From: Actinoplanes ianthinogenes
GTDB taxonomy: Bacteria > Actinomycetota > Actinomycetes > Mycobacteriales > Micromonosporaceae
Reading direction: 5' to 3'
Length of the DNA stretch: 64,000 bases
Assembly: GCF_018324205.1 (NCBI RefSeq)
Contig: NZ_AP023356.1
Location: 3,241,501 to 3,305,500 of the forward strand
Shown here: positions 10,207 through 18,673 of the stretch, one piece after another
How positions within the stretch are numbered: the stretch's first letter is position 1
How the letters are laid out: the number at the start of each line of letters is the position of its first letter
Program-made: the position numbers and the translations under genes
The notes under the pieces: model-generated
The model's input: only the letters and a program-made list of their open reading frames with translations
Told to the model about the DNA's origin: nothing
The model's database searches: none

Positions 10207-11391
10207 TCAGTCGCGTGGGTCGTGCGGGTCGAGGCCGTGCAGCGGGAAGACCGCGAGCCGGGCGGCCAGGACGGCCCGGTCGACCGGGTCGTTCTCGGTC
10301 CCCGGGGACCAGGGCTCGACCGGCGGCTCGGCGCCGTCGGTCATCGTCTCCGGGACGGTGACGCCCGGGCGGCGCTCGGCGGCCAGCCGGCGCCAGCTCT
10401 TCGGCGTCGGGGTGCCCGGGTCCAGGGGCCGGCCGGTGGCCACCGCGAGCAGGTGGGTCCAGGCCCGGGGCACCACCTCGACCAGTGCGTATCCACCGCC
10501 ACCCAGGGCCACCCAGCGACCCTCGCACAGCTCGTCGGCGAGCGAGCGCATCGCCAGGTAGGCCGCGCGCTGGCCGTCGACCGAGAGCTTGAGGTCGGCG
10601 AGCGGGTCGAGCCGGTGCGCGTCGGCGCCGCACTGGCTCACGATGATCTCCGGGGCGAACGCCCGGACCACCGACGGGACCACCGCGTGATAGGCCCGCA
10701 GCCAGCCGGCGTCGCCGGTGCCCGGGGGCAGCGGCACGTTCACCGCGGTGCCCTCGGCGCCCGGGCCACCGGTCTCGTCGCAGAACCCGGTGCCCGGGAA
10801 GAGCGCCAGCGGCGTCTCGTGCAGGCTGACCGTCAGCACCCGCGGATCGTCGTAGAACATCGCCTGCACCCCGTCGCCGTGGTGCACGTCGACGTCGATG
10901 TACGCCACCCGCTGGGCGCCGTGGTCGAGCAGCCAGGCGATCGCGACCGCCGGGTCGTTGTAGACACAGAAGCCGGCCGCCCGGGCCGGCATGGCGTGGT
11001 GCAGGCCACCGGCCACATTCACCGCGCGCCGGGCGACGCCGTGCCAGACCGCCTCGGCGGCCGCGATGCTGGCGCCGCAGATCCGCGCCGAGGAGTCGTG
11101 CATGCCGTCGAAGACCGGGTTGTCCGGCGTGTTCAGCCCCCAGCCCAGGAAGAACGGGTCGATCGGCGCCTGGCGCACGGCGTCCAGGTAATCCGGCCGG
11201 TGCACCCGGGTCAGCTCCGCGTCGCCGGCCGGTCGCGGCGTGATCAACTGCACACCCGGACGATCGAGGACGCCCAGCTCCCGGGCGAGCGCCATGGTCA
11301 GCTCGACGCGCACCGGGTTGAGCGGGTGATCGCCCATGTCGTAGTCGAGCAGGGCCCTGTCCCAGACCACCGCCGTCGTCTCGTCCGCCAT
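10207..11391 (-). CDS. acuC: AcuC-family acetoin utilisation protein / histone deacetylase-like enzyme
   Basis: A 394-residue zinc-dependent amidohydrolase of the HDAC superfamily. The HDAC signatures are clear: GGLHHAMPARAAGFCVYND (active-site histidine pair), YIDVDVHHGDGVQ (zinc ligands Asp and His) and SQCGADAH (third ligand). Bacillus AcuC deacetylates and reactivates acetyl-CoA synthetase. The ATG at 11389-11391 has GGGAG about 12 bases upstream; an in-frame 5' extension to 11460 lacks protein character. Directly downstream is the acetyltransferase gene, so one transcript encodes both the enzyme that adds and the enzyme that removes acetyl groups. The target acyl-CoA synthetase gene is not in this window. 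Confidence 0.92.
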   Translation of the reverse strand: MADETTAVVWDRALLDYDMGDHPLNPVRVELTMALARELGVLDRPGVQLITPRPAGDAELTRVHRPDYLDAVRQAPIDPFFLGWGLNTPDNPVFDGMHDSSARICGASIAAAEAVWHGVARRAVNVAGGLHHAMPARAAGFCVYNDPAVAIAWLLDHGAQRVAYIDVDVHHGDGVQAMFYDDPRVLTVSLHETPLALFPGTGFCDETGGPGAEGTAVNVPLPPGTGDAGWLRAYHAVVPSVVRAFAPEIIVSQCGADAHRLDPLADLKLSVDGQRAAYLAMRSLADELCEGRWVALGGGGYALVEVVPRAWTHLLAVATGRPLDPGTPTPKSWRRLAAERRPGVTVPETMTDGAEPPVEPWSPGTENDPVDRAVLAARLAVFPLHGLDPHDPRD

Positions 11392-11522
11392 CCGGACATG
11401 CTCCCACGGGGTGGCGGATGGGGCACTCGTCCCGCCACCTCCGGTAGGGTCTCCTGGCACTTGCTCGGGGCGGATGTCAACCCCCCGCCGCGCGGTAACA
11501 TCGCTGCTGGGAGGACCGCATC

Positions 11523-12209
11523 GTGAACGACCTTGTCGACACCACCGAGATGTATCTCCGGACCATTCTCGAACTCGAAGAAGAAGGCGTGCCTCCGCTT
11601 CGGGCTCGCATCGCCGAGCGCCTGCATCAGAGCGGCCCCACGGTCAGTCAGACGGTGGCCCGCATGGAGCGGGACGGTCTGCTCACCGTCGAGGGTGACC
11701 GTCACCTGGTGCTCACCGAGGAGGGGCGCACCACCGCCGTCTCCGTCATGCGTAAGCACCGGCTCGCGGAGCTGCTGCTGGTCAACGTCATCGGCATGCC
11801 GTGGGAGGAAGCCCACGAGGAGGCCTGCCGGTGGGAGCACGTGATGAGCGACTCGGTCGAGCGCCGGGTCTACGAGCTGCTGAACAAGCCGACGCGCTCG
11901 CCGTACGGAAATCCGATCCCGGGTCTGGAACAGCTCGGCATGCCGGAGGACGACGTCACCGAGCAGGTCGGCCAGGGCGAGCGCAACCTGGCGTTCCCCG
12001 GCCTGACCGGCAGTGTCGTGGTCCGGCGGATCTGCGAGAGCGTCCAGACCAACGCGGACGTGCTGCGTCAGCTGCACGCCGCCGGCATCGATCCGGGGAC
12101 GACCGTGACGGTCGCGCAGGAGCGGGACGGGGTCACCATCGACAAGTCGGGTGACAAGATCCGGCTGCCGCGTGAGGTGGCGTCCCGGGTGTTCGTCGCC
12201 GCCCGCTGA
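11523..12209 (+). CDS. ideR: Iron-dependent transcriptional repressor IdeR (DtxR family)
   Basis: A 228-residue regulator that, with ferrous iron bound, represses iron-uptake and siderophore genes. The N-terminal winged helix (LRARIAERLHQSGPTVSQTV) is followed by the dimerisation and metal-binding domain and a C-terminal SH3-like domain. All expected metal ligands are at their known positions: Met10, Cys102, Glu105 and His106 for one site, His79, Glu83 and His98 for the other. The start is GTG at 11523 with GGGAGG 8-9 bases upstream. The sequence is close to mycobacterial IdeR over its whole length (MN-LVDTTEMYLRTI start). Divergent from acuC. Confidence 0.96.
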   Translation: MNDLVDTTEMYLRTILELEEEGVPPLRARIAERLHQSGPTVSQTVARMERDGLLTVEGDRHLVLTEEGRTTAVSVMRKHRLAELLLVNVIGMPWEEAHEEACRWEHVMSDSVERRVYELLNKPTRSPYGNPIPGLEQLGMPEDDVTEQVGQGERNLAFPGLTGSVVVRRICESVQTNADVLRQLHAAGIDPGTTVTVAQERDGVTIDKSGDKIRLPREVASRVFVAAR

Positions 12210-12221
12210 GGATCGTCGCCA

Positions 12222-12247
12222 GGGGGTCCCGCGGTCCGCGGGGCCCC
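12222..12247. terminator. GC-rich hairpin between convergent ideR and lipoprotein genes
   Basis: A 12-bp inverted repeat (GGGGTCCCGCGG against CCGCGGGGCCCC, one G-U pair) with a very short loop. There is no long T run, so termination efficiency is uncertain. Its place between two convergent stops suits a bidirectional terminator. Confidence 0.5.
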
Positions 12248-12251
12248 GTTG

Positions 12252-12803
12252 TCAGCTGTCCGTGGTGTCCATCGCCTTGGCCAGCTCGAGCAGCCCGGCG
12301 TTCATCCTGGTCACCGAGTCGGCCGGCGCGCCCTTGGCGAAGGTGAACTTCAGCGTCTGCAGCTGCGCGGCCTCGCTCAGCCAGCCGATCTCCACGGACG
12401 GGCCGTGGCCGCCACTCGCCGCGGCGTTCAACCGGTACGCCGCCTTGCCGAGGCCCTTGAGCTTGACCGCCTTCTTCGGCATCCGCTCGGCCAGGAAGAT
12501 CTTGCCGTCCGCCTTGGTCTGCTCGACCACGGACAGTGACAGGTCGGGCCACGCAGCGCTCTCGGTCTGCACCACGCAGGTGGACGTGTCGTCGACCTGG
12601 TCCGAGGCGGCCACGGTGAACCTGACGCCGATCTTCTCCTGGATGAACTTCCAGTCCCACAGGATGCAGGCGCCACCCGCGGAGGCGGCCGGCACCTCGG
12701 CGACCTTGACCGGGGGCAGCGAGGCGGGTGCGTCGTCGCGCTCGTTGCAGCCGGCGACGGCGAGCAACGCGACGACGCCGAGCGCGGCGGAAACCGTACG
12801 CAC
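12252..12803 (-). CDS. Secreted lipoprotein of unknown function
   Basis: A 183-residue protein with a lipoprotein signal peptide: VRTVSAALGVVALLAVAGC ends in a lipobox whose cysteine (residue 19) would be lipid-modified, anchoring it to the outer face of the membrane. The mature part has two further cysteines (ACILWDWKF and TSTCVVQ), about 40 residues apart, that could form a disulphide. This arrangement resembles DUF3558-type actinobacterial lipoproteins, but the match is weak. The start is GTG at 12801-12803 with GGGAGGA upstream. It converges on ideR and is divergent from the gene at 12928. Confidence 0.75.
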   Translation of the reverse strand: MRTVSAALGVVALLAVAGCNERDDAPASLPPVKVAEVPAASAGGACILWDWKFIQEKIGVRFTVAASDQVDDTSTCVVQTESAAWPDLSLSVVEQTKADGKIFLAERMPKKAVKLKGLGKAAYRLNAAASGGHGPSVEIGWLSEAAQLQTLKFTFAKGAPADSVTRMNAGLLELAKAMDTTDS

Positions 12804-12927
12804 CAGTGATCCTCCCGGGGTCGCGCCACACCCTATTGCGCCGTGGCCGGGAGCGGAAGTGGCGGGGCGGCCATATACGCGGAGTAGCCTTTCGGATGCT
12901 TGACATCGCCTGTCAAGTAGCGGCACG

Positions 12928-13476
12928 ATGAGGGACATGACCGGATCCGACGCGTTGGCCGAGCAGCTCATCCGGCTGCTCGACGCGCGGCTCACCGATC
13001 CGCTGGAGATCCTTCTCGACGGCGACGGCAGCGTGGACGTGGTGCGCGCACGGCTGCACCGGCGGGCGCTGGACTGGGCGTTCGTCATCGAGCACGGCTC
13101 CGAGCCGGAGGCGGTGGGCATGCTCGCCCGGCTGATCGCGACGCTCTATCCGGACGATCACGCGTTCGCGCCGCCGGTGCAGTGGTGGCGCACGCCGCTC
13201 GGGCAGGCGGTGGCGCGGCGGATGGGGCATCCGTTCGTCACGTCGGTGTCCTATGCGATGGCCGGCGCCATGCTGGGGATCACCCGGCAGGGGGTGCACG
13301 ACCTGGTGCGGCGGGGCAGGTTGCCGCGGCATCCGGACGGCGGGGTGCCGGTGCGGGCGGTGCGCGACCGCCTGCTCGCCGCCGGCCCCGGGGCAAGCGA
13401 CTCCGGTCCGGACCCGCAGACACGTGATGACTCCGGTCCGGACCCGCAGACACGTGATGACGAGGAGCAACCATGA
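12928..13476 (+). CDS. Putative DNA-binding protein with C-terminal duplicated decapeptide
   Basis: A 182-residue soluble protein. The N-terminal two thirds are helical without a recognised domain. At about residues 105-145 lies a helix-turn-helix-like segment (AMLGITRQGVHDLVRRGRLP), like MerR/excisionase-type winged helices. The tail is hydrophilic and carries two copies of DSGPDPQTRD encoded by an exact 30-bp direct repeat. The start is uncertain: ATG at 12928 has no good ribosome binding site, and ATG at 12937 is too close to GAGGG. Its stop overlaps the next ATG (ATGA), so it is translationally coupled to the hydrolase and may act with it or regulate it. Confidence 0.7.
   Translation: MRDMTGSDALAEQLIRLLDARLTDPLEILLDGDGSVDVVRARLHRRALDWAFVIEHGSEPEAVGMLARLIATLYPDDHAFAPPVQWWRTPLGQAVARRMGHPFVTSVSYAMAGAMLGITRQGVHDLVRRGRLPRHPDGGVPVRAVRDRLLAAGPGASDSGPDPQTRDDSGPDPQTRDDEEQP
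13399..13458 (+). repeat. Exact 30-bp tandem direct repeat (2 copies)
   Basis: The unit begins GACTCCGGTCCGGACC; copies lie at 13399-13428 and 13429-13458 and are identical. It lies inside the coding region and adds exactly ten residues per copy, so copy number can change without a frameshift. Confidence 0.95.
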
Positions 13477-14378
13477 TCCACGACAGCCTGGTCGACGCGG
13501 GGAACGTGCAGATCGCCGTCCGCGACTTCGGCGGTGACGCGCCGCCGCTGCTCCTGCTGCACGGCGCCGGCGGCAACCTGGCACAGCTGACCACGCTGGC
13601 TCGCGCGCTCCGCCCGCACTTCCGGGTGGTCACGCTCGACCTGCGCGGGCACGGCCGGTCCGCGGACGGCCCGTGGAGCTGGGACGCCGCGCTGGGCGAC
13701 CTGGCGGCCGTCTGCGTGCAGCTCGAGCTGGAGCGCCCGGCGGTGGTCGGTCACTCGCTGGGTGGCATGCTGGCCGCGCTCTGGGGTGCCCGGCACCCGG
13801 AGTCACCCGGTGTGGTCAGCCTCGACGGCAACCCGCCGCCCACCCGCCCCGAGCAGCTCCCCGGCCTGGATCCGGCCAAGGCCGAGGCCGAGCTGGAGCG
13901 GCTGACCGCGATCTTCGACATGACGCAGGCCGCGGCCGGCCAGACCGTCGAGGCCGCCGAGCTGGCCGACCTGGTGGAGCGGCAGCGGATGGCCGCCCGT
14001 GACATGGGCGCCAACGAGAAGGTGTGGATCGAGGGCTTCCGCCGCAACCTGGTCCACGCCCGCGAGGGCCAGACCACCTTCCGCCCGTCCTTCGAGACCG
14101 TCTCCCAGCTGCGCACCCTGATGACCGAGCTGGACCTGGCCCCGGTCTACGCCGCCACCACCTGCCCCGCGCTCCTGGTGCTGGCGACCCGGGACCTGCC
14201 GGAGCAGGAGCCGTTCGCCGATCTGTACGCGGCGCACCGCCGCTACCTGCTGGCCCAGGCCCAGGCCGCCCCGCACCTGAGTCACCTCCAGCTCGCCGAC
14301 GCCTCCCACGCCATGGTGATCGAGCAGCCCGCCCTGCTCGCCTCGGTGATCACCGACTTCCTCACCGGGCCTCGCTGA
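13473..14378 (+). CDS. Alpha/beta-hydrolase
   Basis: A 301-residue alpha/beta-hydrolase fold enzyme. The oxyanion region LLLHGAGGNL (about residue 28), the nucleophile elbow VVGHSLGGM (serine at about residue 93) and the C-terminal histidine in ADASHAMVIEQP are visible; the acid is probably the aspartate in LVLATRDLPEQEP. No signal peptide is present, so it is cytoplasmic. Substrate unknown; such proteins include esterases, epoxide hydrolases and lactonases. It starts inside the stop codon of the upstream HTH gene (ATGA overlap). It converges on the MFS gene with only 9 bases between stops. Confidence 0.9.
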   Translation: MIHDSLVDAGNVQIAVRDFGGDAPPLLLLHGAGGNLAQLTTLARALRPHFRVVTLDLRGHGRSADGPWSWDAALGDLAAVCVQLELERPAVVGHSLGGMLAALWGARHPESPGVVSLDGNPPPTRPEQLPGLDPAKAEAELERLTAIFDMTQAAAGQTVEAAELADLVERQRMAARDMGANEKVWIEGFRRNLVHAREGQTTFRPSFETVSQLRTLMTELDLAPVYAATTCPALLVLATRDLPEQEPFADLYAAHRRYLLAQAQAAPHLSHLQLADASHAMVIEQPALLASVITDFLTGPR

Positions 14379-14387
14379 CCACCTCGG

Positions 14388-15569
14388 TCACCCGGCGGGG
14401 AGCGGCTTGGCGGCGTGCGCGGCGGCCAGGCCGACGAGCAGAGCGGCGAAAGCGCAGAGCAGGGCGTGGCGGACGCCCAGGTGCGCGGCCAGGAATCCGA
14501 TCAGCGGCGGCCCGGCCAGGAAGGCGGCATATCCGATGGAGCCGGCCACCGAGACGCGCATGGCGGCTCGGATCGGGTCGTCGGCGGCGGCGCTCATGCC
14601 GATCGGGAAGCCGAGGGAGGCTCCGACGCCCCAGAGCATGGCGCCGGCCAGGGCGAGCGGGATCGTGCCGCCGAAAACGACCAGGAGCAGACCGGCCGCG
14701 GCCGAGACGGCGGTGAGGCGCAGGACCGCGACGCGGCCCCAGCGGTCGGTGGCGGGGCCGCCGTACATCCGGCCCACGGTCATCGCGGTGACGAAGACCC
14801 CGAACCCGATCGCGCCGACCGTGTCCCCGGCGTCGTAACCGTCGACCAGGCTGATCGCCAGCCAGTCGTTGGCGGAGCCCTCGGTGAAGCCGAAACCGAG
14901 CAGGATCAGGCCGATCAGGATGGTCCGCGGCTCCCGCCAGGCCTGGCCCGCGGTCATCGCCGGTTTCGCGCCGGGCTCCGGGCCGGCGTGCGGCAGGAAG
15001 CGGCGGACCACCGCGATCTGGACCGCGACGACGACCGCGGTGGTCAGGTACAGCTGCGCCCAGACCGGCAGGCCGGTCGCCGCGGTGATCGCGCCGACGC
15101 CGGCGCCGGCGACCGTGCCGAGGCTGAAGCCGGCATGAAAGCGAGGCATGATCGTCCGCCCCAGCCGGCGCTCCACGTCGGCCGCCTCGACGTTCATCGC
15201 GACGTCCCAGGTGCTGGTGCCGAACCCGCAGAAGAGCAGCGCCAGGCCGGCCAGCACGACCGAGCCGAGCAGCGTCGCCGTGCCCAGCACCGCCAGGCCG
15301 AGAGCCATCGACATGCTGGCCCCGAGCACCGCCCGGGCCGGCCCGAAGCGCTGCACCAGCGGACCGGCGAGCGGGATGGACGCGACCGAGGTGCCGGACA
15401 TGCAGAGCAGCAGCAACCCGAACCCGGCGACCGAGAGGTCCAGCCCGTCCCGCACCGCGGGTGCCCGGGCCAGCCAGCCGGCGAGCGCCAGCCCGTTCAT
15501 CCCGAAGGTGACGCCAACCGCGATCTTGGCCGTGTTCACCCGCGCGGGCAGGACGTCGATGCTGGTCAC
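14388..15569 (-). CDS. Major facilitator superfamily transporter
   Basis: A 393-residue integral membrane protein with about 12 hydrophobic helices. The loop after helix 2 (PLVQRFGPARAVLGAS) and its counterpart in the second half (GPATDRWGRVAVLRL) match the MFS motif A that marks this superfamily. The overall wording resembles the YbjJ-like exporter group, but the substrate cannot be predicted. The start is GTG at 15567-15569 with a weak, close GAGGT. Divergent from the gene at 15677. Confidence 0.88.
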   Translation of the reverse strand: MTSIDVLPARVNTAKIAVGVTFGMNGLALAGWLARAPAVRDGLDLSVAGFGLLLLCMSGTSVASIPLAGPLVQRFGPARAVLGASMSMALGLAVLGTATLLGSVVLAGLALLFCGFGTSTWDVAMNVEAADVERRLGRTIMPRFHAGFSLGTVAGAGVGAITAATGLPVWAQLYLTTAVVVAVQIAVVRRFLPHAGPEPGAKPAMTAGQAWREPRTILIGLILLGFGFTEGSANDWLAISLVDGYDAGDTVGAIGFGVFVTAMTVGRMYGGPATDRWGRVAVLRLTAVSAAAGLLLVVFGGTIPLALAGAMLWGVGASLGFPIGMSAAADDPIRAAMRVSVAGSIGYAAFLAGPPLIGFLAAHLGVRHALLCAFAALLVGLAAAHAAKPLPAG

Positions 15570-15676
15570 GACCTCAACTTACACGTTAAAGCTGGCGCGG
15601 TCACCGAGGTCGGCCTCGGACCGGATCGGAGCACGTCCCACAATGGGCGTCTACCGAGAAACGGAGGGAAAGCGAC

Positions 15677-16207
15677 ATGGGACGGCCCGAGGAACTGCAA
15701 GCGGAGGCACGCTCCGTGCTCGCGCTGCTGGAACCGCTGGGACCGCTCACCCCGACCGGCAGCTTCGTGTCCGGGCTGATGGTCCGGCGCGAGGTCGACG
15801 TGATGCTGCTCGGCGGCCCGGATTTCGGCCCGGCCGACGTGCTCGCGCTGCTCGGCAAGGCGGTCGAGATCCCCGGACTCACCGGTTTCTCCTGCACCGA
15901 CGAGCGCGGCGACCGTTCACCCACCGGCGAGAAGCGCGACGAACGCTTTCACGTGCTGCTGACCGTGGGCGAGTGGCAGGCCGACCTCTCCGTCTGGCTG
16001 CACGACGACCACGCGAACGTCAGCGAGTGGCACCGGGAGCTGGTCACCCGGCTCACCGACGAGGAGCGGCAGGCCATCCTCGCGATCAAGAACGTGTGGC
16101 ACGAGCGCCCGGAGTATCCCGGCGCCTTCGAGGTCTACACCGCCGTCCTGGAGCACGGCGTCCGGACCGCAGTGGAGTTCGGCGTCTGGCTCCGCTCAGG
16201 CGGTTAG
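15677..16207 (+). CDS. Putative nucleotidyltransferase-fold protein
   Basis: A 176-residue soluble protein. Residues about 26-46 (TGSFVSGLMVRREVDVMLL) look like the GS...DxD/E entry to a nucleotidyltransferase active site, with only one clear acidic residue pair (EVD). A later segment, WQADLSVWLHDD, could provide the third carboxylate. Homologues are usually annotated only as hypothetical or nucleotidyltransferase-like. Start supported by GGAGGGAAAG upstream. It is the last host gene before the integrated element. Confidence 0.6.
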   Translation: MGRPEELQAEARSVLALLEPLGPLTPTGSFVSGLMVRREVDVMLLGGPDFGPADVLALLGKAVEIPGLTGFSCTDERGDRSPTGEKRDERFHVLLTVGEWQADLSVWLHDDHANVSEWHRELVTRLTDEERQAILAIKNVWHERPEYPGAFEVYTAVLEHGVRTAVEFGVWLRSGG

Positions 16208-16570
16208 GCCGGCCACGAGGCGGCCCGGTAGGCGACCAGGCGGATACCAGCCCCGGGCATGCCCCCGGTTCGACGCGCTCCCCCAGTGCCACCGCGGCCG
16301 GACCGGCATGCCGGCCGCCACGCTCAGCTCGCCGCCCGGCGTGGTCGCGGGATCCCGATCCCACGCATCGCCCGCCCCTGCGACGCCGAACCGCCCGACC
16401 CCATCCGGAATCGGGCGGTCCGTGGTGCGATCGTCAGCTGTTCCTGGGAAGTTTGGGAGTGTCTCCAGCATCGCGCTGCCTCCCACCCGCCCCCGACGAC
16501 CCTACCCAGCTTCTCATATTCTGAGAACCATCGGGTATGTCAGTCACCGCCCGAAGCGGCGGCAGTTTCC
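16208..16570. other. Non-coding stretch with hairpin and left end of the integrated element
   Basis: No convincing gene is seen. A perfect 9-bp inverted repeat (16390-16398 with 16411-16419) could terminate the upstream gene. The 14-bp repeat TGCCTCCCACCCGC lies at 16477-16490, and the palindrome TTCTCA-tattc-TGAGAA lies at 16511-16527, just inside the element. The latter could be a recombinase or regulator binding site. Confidence 0.6.
16477..16490. repeat. Left 14-bp direct repeat, candidate attachment site
   Basis: TGCCTCCCACCCGC, identical to 24680-24693. It lies about 80 bases beyond the stop of the last element gene. Read as the left crossover core of the element. Confidence 0.6.
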
Positions 16571-18589
16571 CTACACGAGCGCCTTGTTGATGTCGGCGAG
16601 AAGCTTCGTAACGCCGGCCTGCTCAGCTCCGGACAGGTCTGAGATCTCATTTGCGGCCAACCAGCGGATGAACGCCCGGACAAGCTTGTACTTCGAGAAG
16701 CCGCTGATTTCCTTCTTGAAAATCTCGATGATCGGCCGAGCGGGTTGGGCAGCTGCCGTGGCCGTAACATCCCAGCCGAGGTCATCCTTGGCGACATGAA
16801 CGAGGGTTTCTCGAAGGAGGTCTTCGATCTCGGGGCGGCTCGCTCCAGGATCGCAGTAGTCCTTGGTGCGCAGGATTTTCCGGCTGCCAAGGAGCTGCAC
16901 GAGTTCATCCTGCTTAGCGGCGTTGTCGCCGGCTTGATCAGAGTCCAGAAGCGCTGCCACCTTGAGGTTCTGACTGGTCAGCAGCGTTACGTAGTAGATC
17001 ACCTTGCTCGCGCTGGAAGCCGGGACGAGGCTGATGCTGGCTTTCAGGCCTTTCCCGACATCGGTGAAGGCGGTGTTCAGGGCCTCCACGTACATCATGT
17101 CGGTCAGCCCTTCGCAAACGAGGTTCCGCGATTGGCCGAAGAGGCTTTGAGCCAACTCGTACCCAAGGGCGGCCTGCAGCGGGTAAATCGATCGGGGATC
17201 GTCGACGACCAGCCGTGTATGAACCTTGGTGCCTGCCTCGCGACTCGTCATCTCAACGATCCGGACCAGGTCGAGTTCGTCGGTGCCGACCATGAACGGC
17301 GAGTGCGTGGTGTAGATGACCTGGTTCTTCTCGGCGAGACGAGCGACCGTCTTGCGGAACTCCTGCTGCTTGAGTGCATGGAGACTCAGCCCAGGCTCAT
17401 CAAGGAGCAGGATTGCGTTTTTCAACTCTCCCTGGGCCTGCGCCTTGAACACGACGAAGAAGGAAACCAACCAGCGAAAACCTTCGCTGCGCTGATCGAG
17501 CTCCACTTCAACACCGATGTCATCGACTACCACAACCTTGAGGTATTGCCCATCGCACACCAGCCGTAGCTGTACGTTGTCGTCGCCCCAAACTTCGCGG
17601 ATAGACCTAGTCAAGTCAACGCTAGCCGAGTTGAGCCGGTACTGACGGTCGTCGAGTTTGGCCTGATAAGCCTTGACCGCGTTCAAGAAATCGTCGCTTG
17701 CTGCTCCACCGCCATAGTGCTGGGGCTGCGGTTCACCGGATGCCAGCTCAGACAATTCCTTCGCGGTCAGTCCAAGAAGCTGAAGCAGGCAGAGGTTGCC
17801 GAAGTCATAATCAGGGTCGATGTCTCCAGACGCTTCCCGGGCAGCAAGCGATGCGAGATTGATACTCGGCCTGACGGTGAAGTACGTCGAGTAGTAGACG
17901 AAGAGCGGGAGTCGAGCACGGATCCTCGCTCCCGCTTCCGTGACACAGGCGTCAAGCTCGAGAGCAACTTTAATCCTGTCGTGACGATTCTCTTCGCGCT
18001 CGTCATCTTCGTCAATTAAGGGCAGCGCCGTTTCCAACCAAGCCAGGAACTTCCTGGCAAACTCACCTCGCAGCGCGATATGGGGTTTGCGGCCAGCAGT
18101 AAGAGCGTCCAAGCCGGCGAGAACTTCGGCACTGCCCTCCCGCTTCACCAAGTATGCGCGGAGCCGCGTGAGGTCTTTCTCGATATCACCAAAGGTTCGC
18201 CAAAGTTCAGCTCCGCCGAAGTTCCAACGCAGTGTGTTATCAAGGTAGCGCTTGATAACGATTTCCGTCACGCCCGTGGATTCTGGCGACTCCTCAAGGA
18301 CGATCTTCTTCTCGACGTCCGTCAGAACGAACGTCGCCTCAGCGACCAGCACATCGCTGGGGTCGCGGTCGCCGCGCTGCACCTCGGTGTAATTGGCCCG
18401 AGGGTAATCCCGGAGCGGACTGAATCCGTCGGCACCCTTCGGCGCGTTGATTTGCTGAAGAGCCTTGAGCAGCGCTGTCTTGCCCGCCTCGTTTACACCG
18501 ACAAGAAGGGTCCTCTCTTGATCGATATCGATCTCACCGCTATCGCGCACCGATCGATAGTCTCGGATATGCGCCCTGCTCAAATACAT
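16571..18589 (-). CDS. OLD-family ATP-dependent endonuclease (AAA ATPase plus TOPRIM)
   Basis: A 672-residue protein with an SMC/RecF-like ATPase split by a long insert and a C-terminal TOPRIM nuclease domain. Walker A is GVNEAGKTALLKAL near residue 34, and Walker B is ILLLDEPGLSLH near residue 390, followed by the H-loop region TTHSPFMV. The TOPRIM glutamate is in LVCEGLTDMMYVEAL and the DxD in ALLDSDQAG. These are features of OLD (overcoming lysogenization defect) nucleases and of Gabija GajA. No GajB-like helicase gene is adjacent, so a solitary OLD protein is the better description. The ATG at 18587-18589 has GAGGGGAT upstream and is preferred over the in-frame ATG at 18604. Last gene of the element and its likely cargo. 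Confidence 0.88.
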   Translation of the reverse strand: MYLSRAHIRDYRSVRDSGEIDIDQERTLLVGVNEAGKTALLKALQQINAPKGADGFSPLRDYPRANYTEVQRGDRDPSDVLVAEATFVLTDVEKKIVLEESPESTGVTEIVIKRYLDNTLRWNFGGAELWRTFGDIEKDLTRLRAYLVKREGSAEVLAGLDALTAGRKPHIALRGEFARKFLAWLETALPLIDEDDEREENRHDRIKVALELDACVTEAGARIRARLPLFVYYSTYFTVRPSINLASLAAREASGDIDPDYDFGNLCLLQLLGLTAKELSELASGEPQPQHYGGGAASDDFLNAVKAYQAKLDDRQYRLNSASVDLTRSIREVWGDDNVQLRLVCDGQYLKVVVVDDIGVEVELDQRSEGFRWLVSFFVVFKAQAQGELKNAILLLDEPGLSLHALKQQEFRKTVARLAEKNQVIYTTHSPFMVGTDELDLVRIVEMTSREAGTKVHTRLVVDDPRSIYPLQAALGYELAQSLFGQSRNLVCEGLTDMMYVEALNTAFTDVGKGLKASISLVPASSASKVIYYVTLLTSQNLKVAALLDSDQAGDNAAKQDELVQLLGSRKILRTKDYCDPGASRPEIEDLLRETLVHVAKDDLGWDVTATAAAQPARPIIEIFKKEISGFSKYKLVRAFIRWLAANEISDLSGAEQAGVTKLLADINKALV

Positions 18590-18673
18590 TGCGGATCCCC
18601 TCAATACAAAGCCAAGTCATCCTATACTCGGCAAGGGCTGAGATTCACTGAATTTTGGGTGCGATCGCAGCCG

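Noticed and set aside
16571..18589. Complete Gabija defence system
   Set aside because: The GajA-like OLD protein is present but no UvrD-like GajB gene is next to it.
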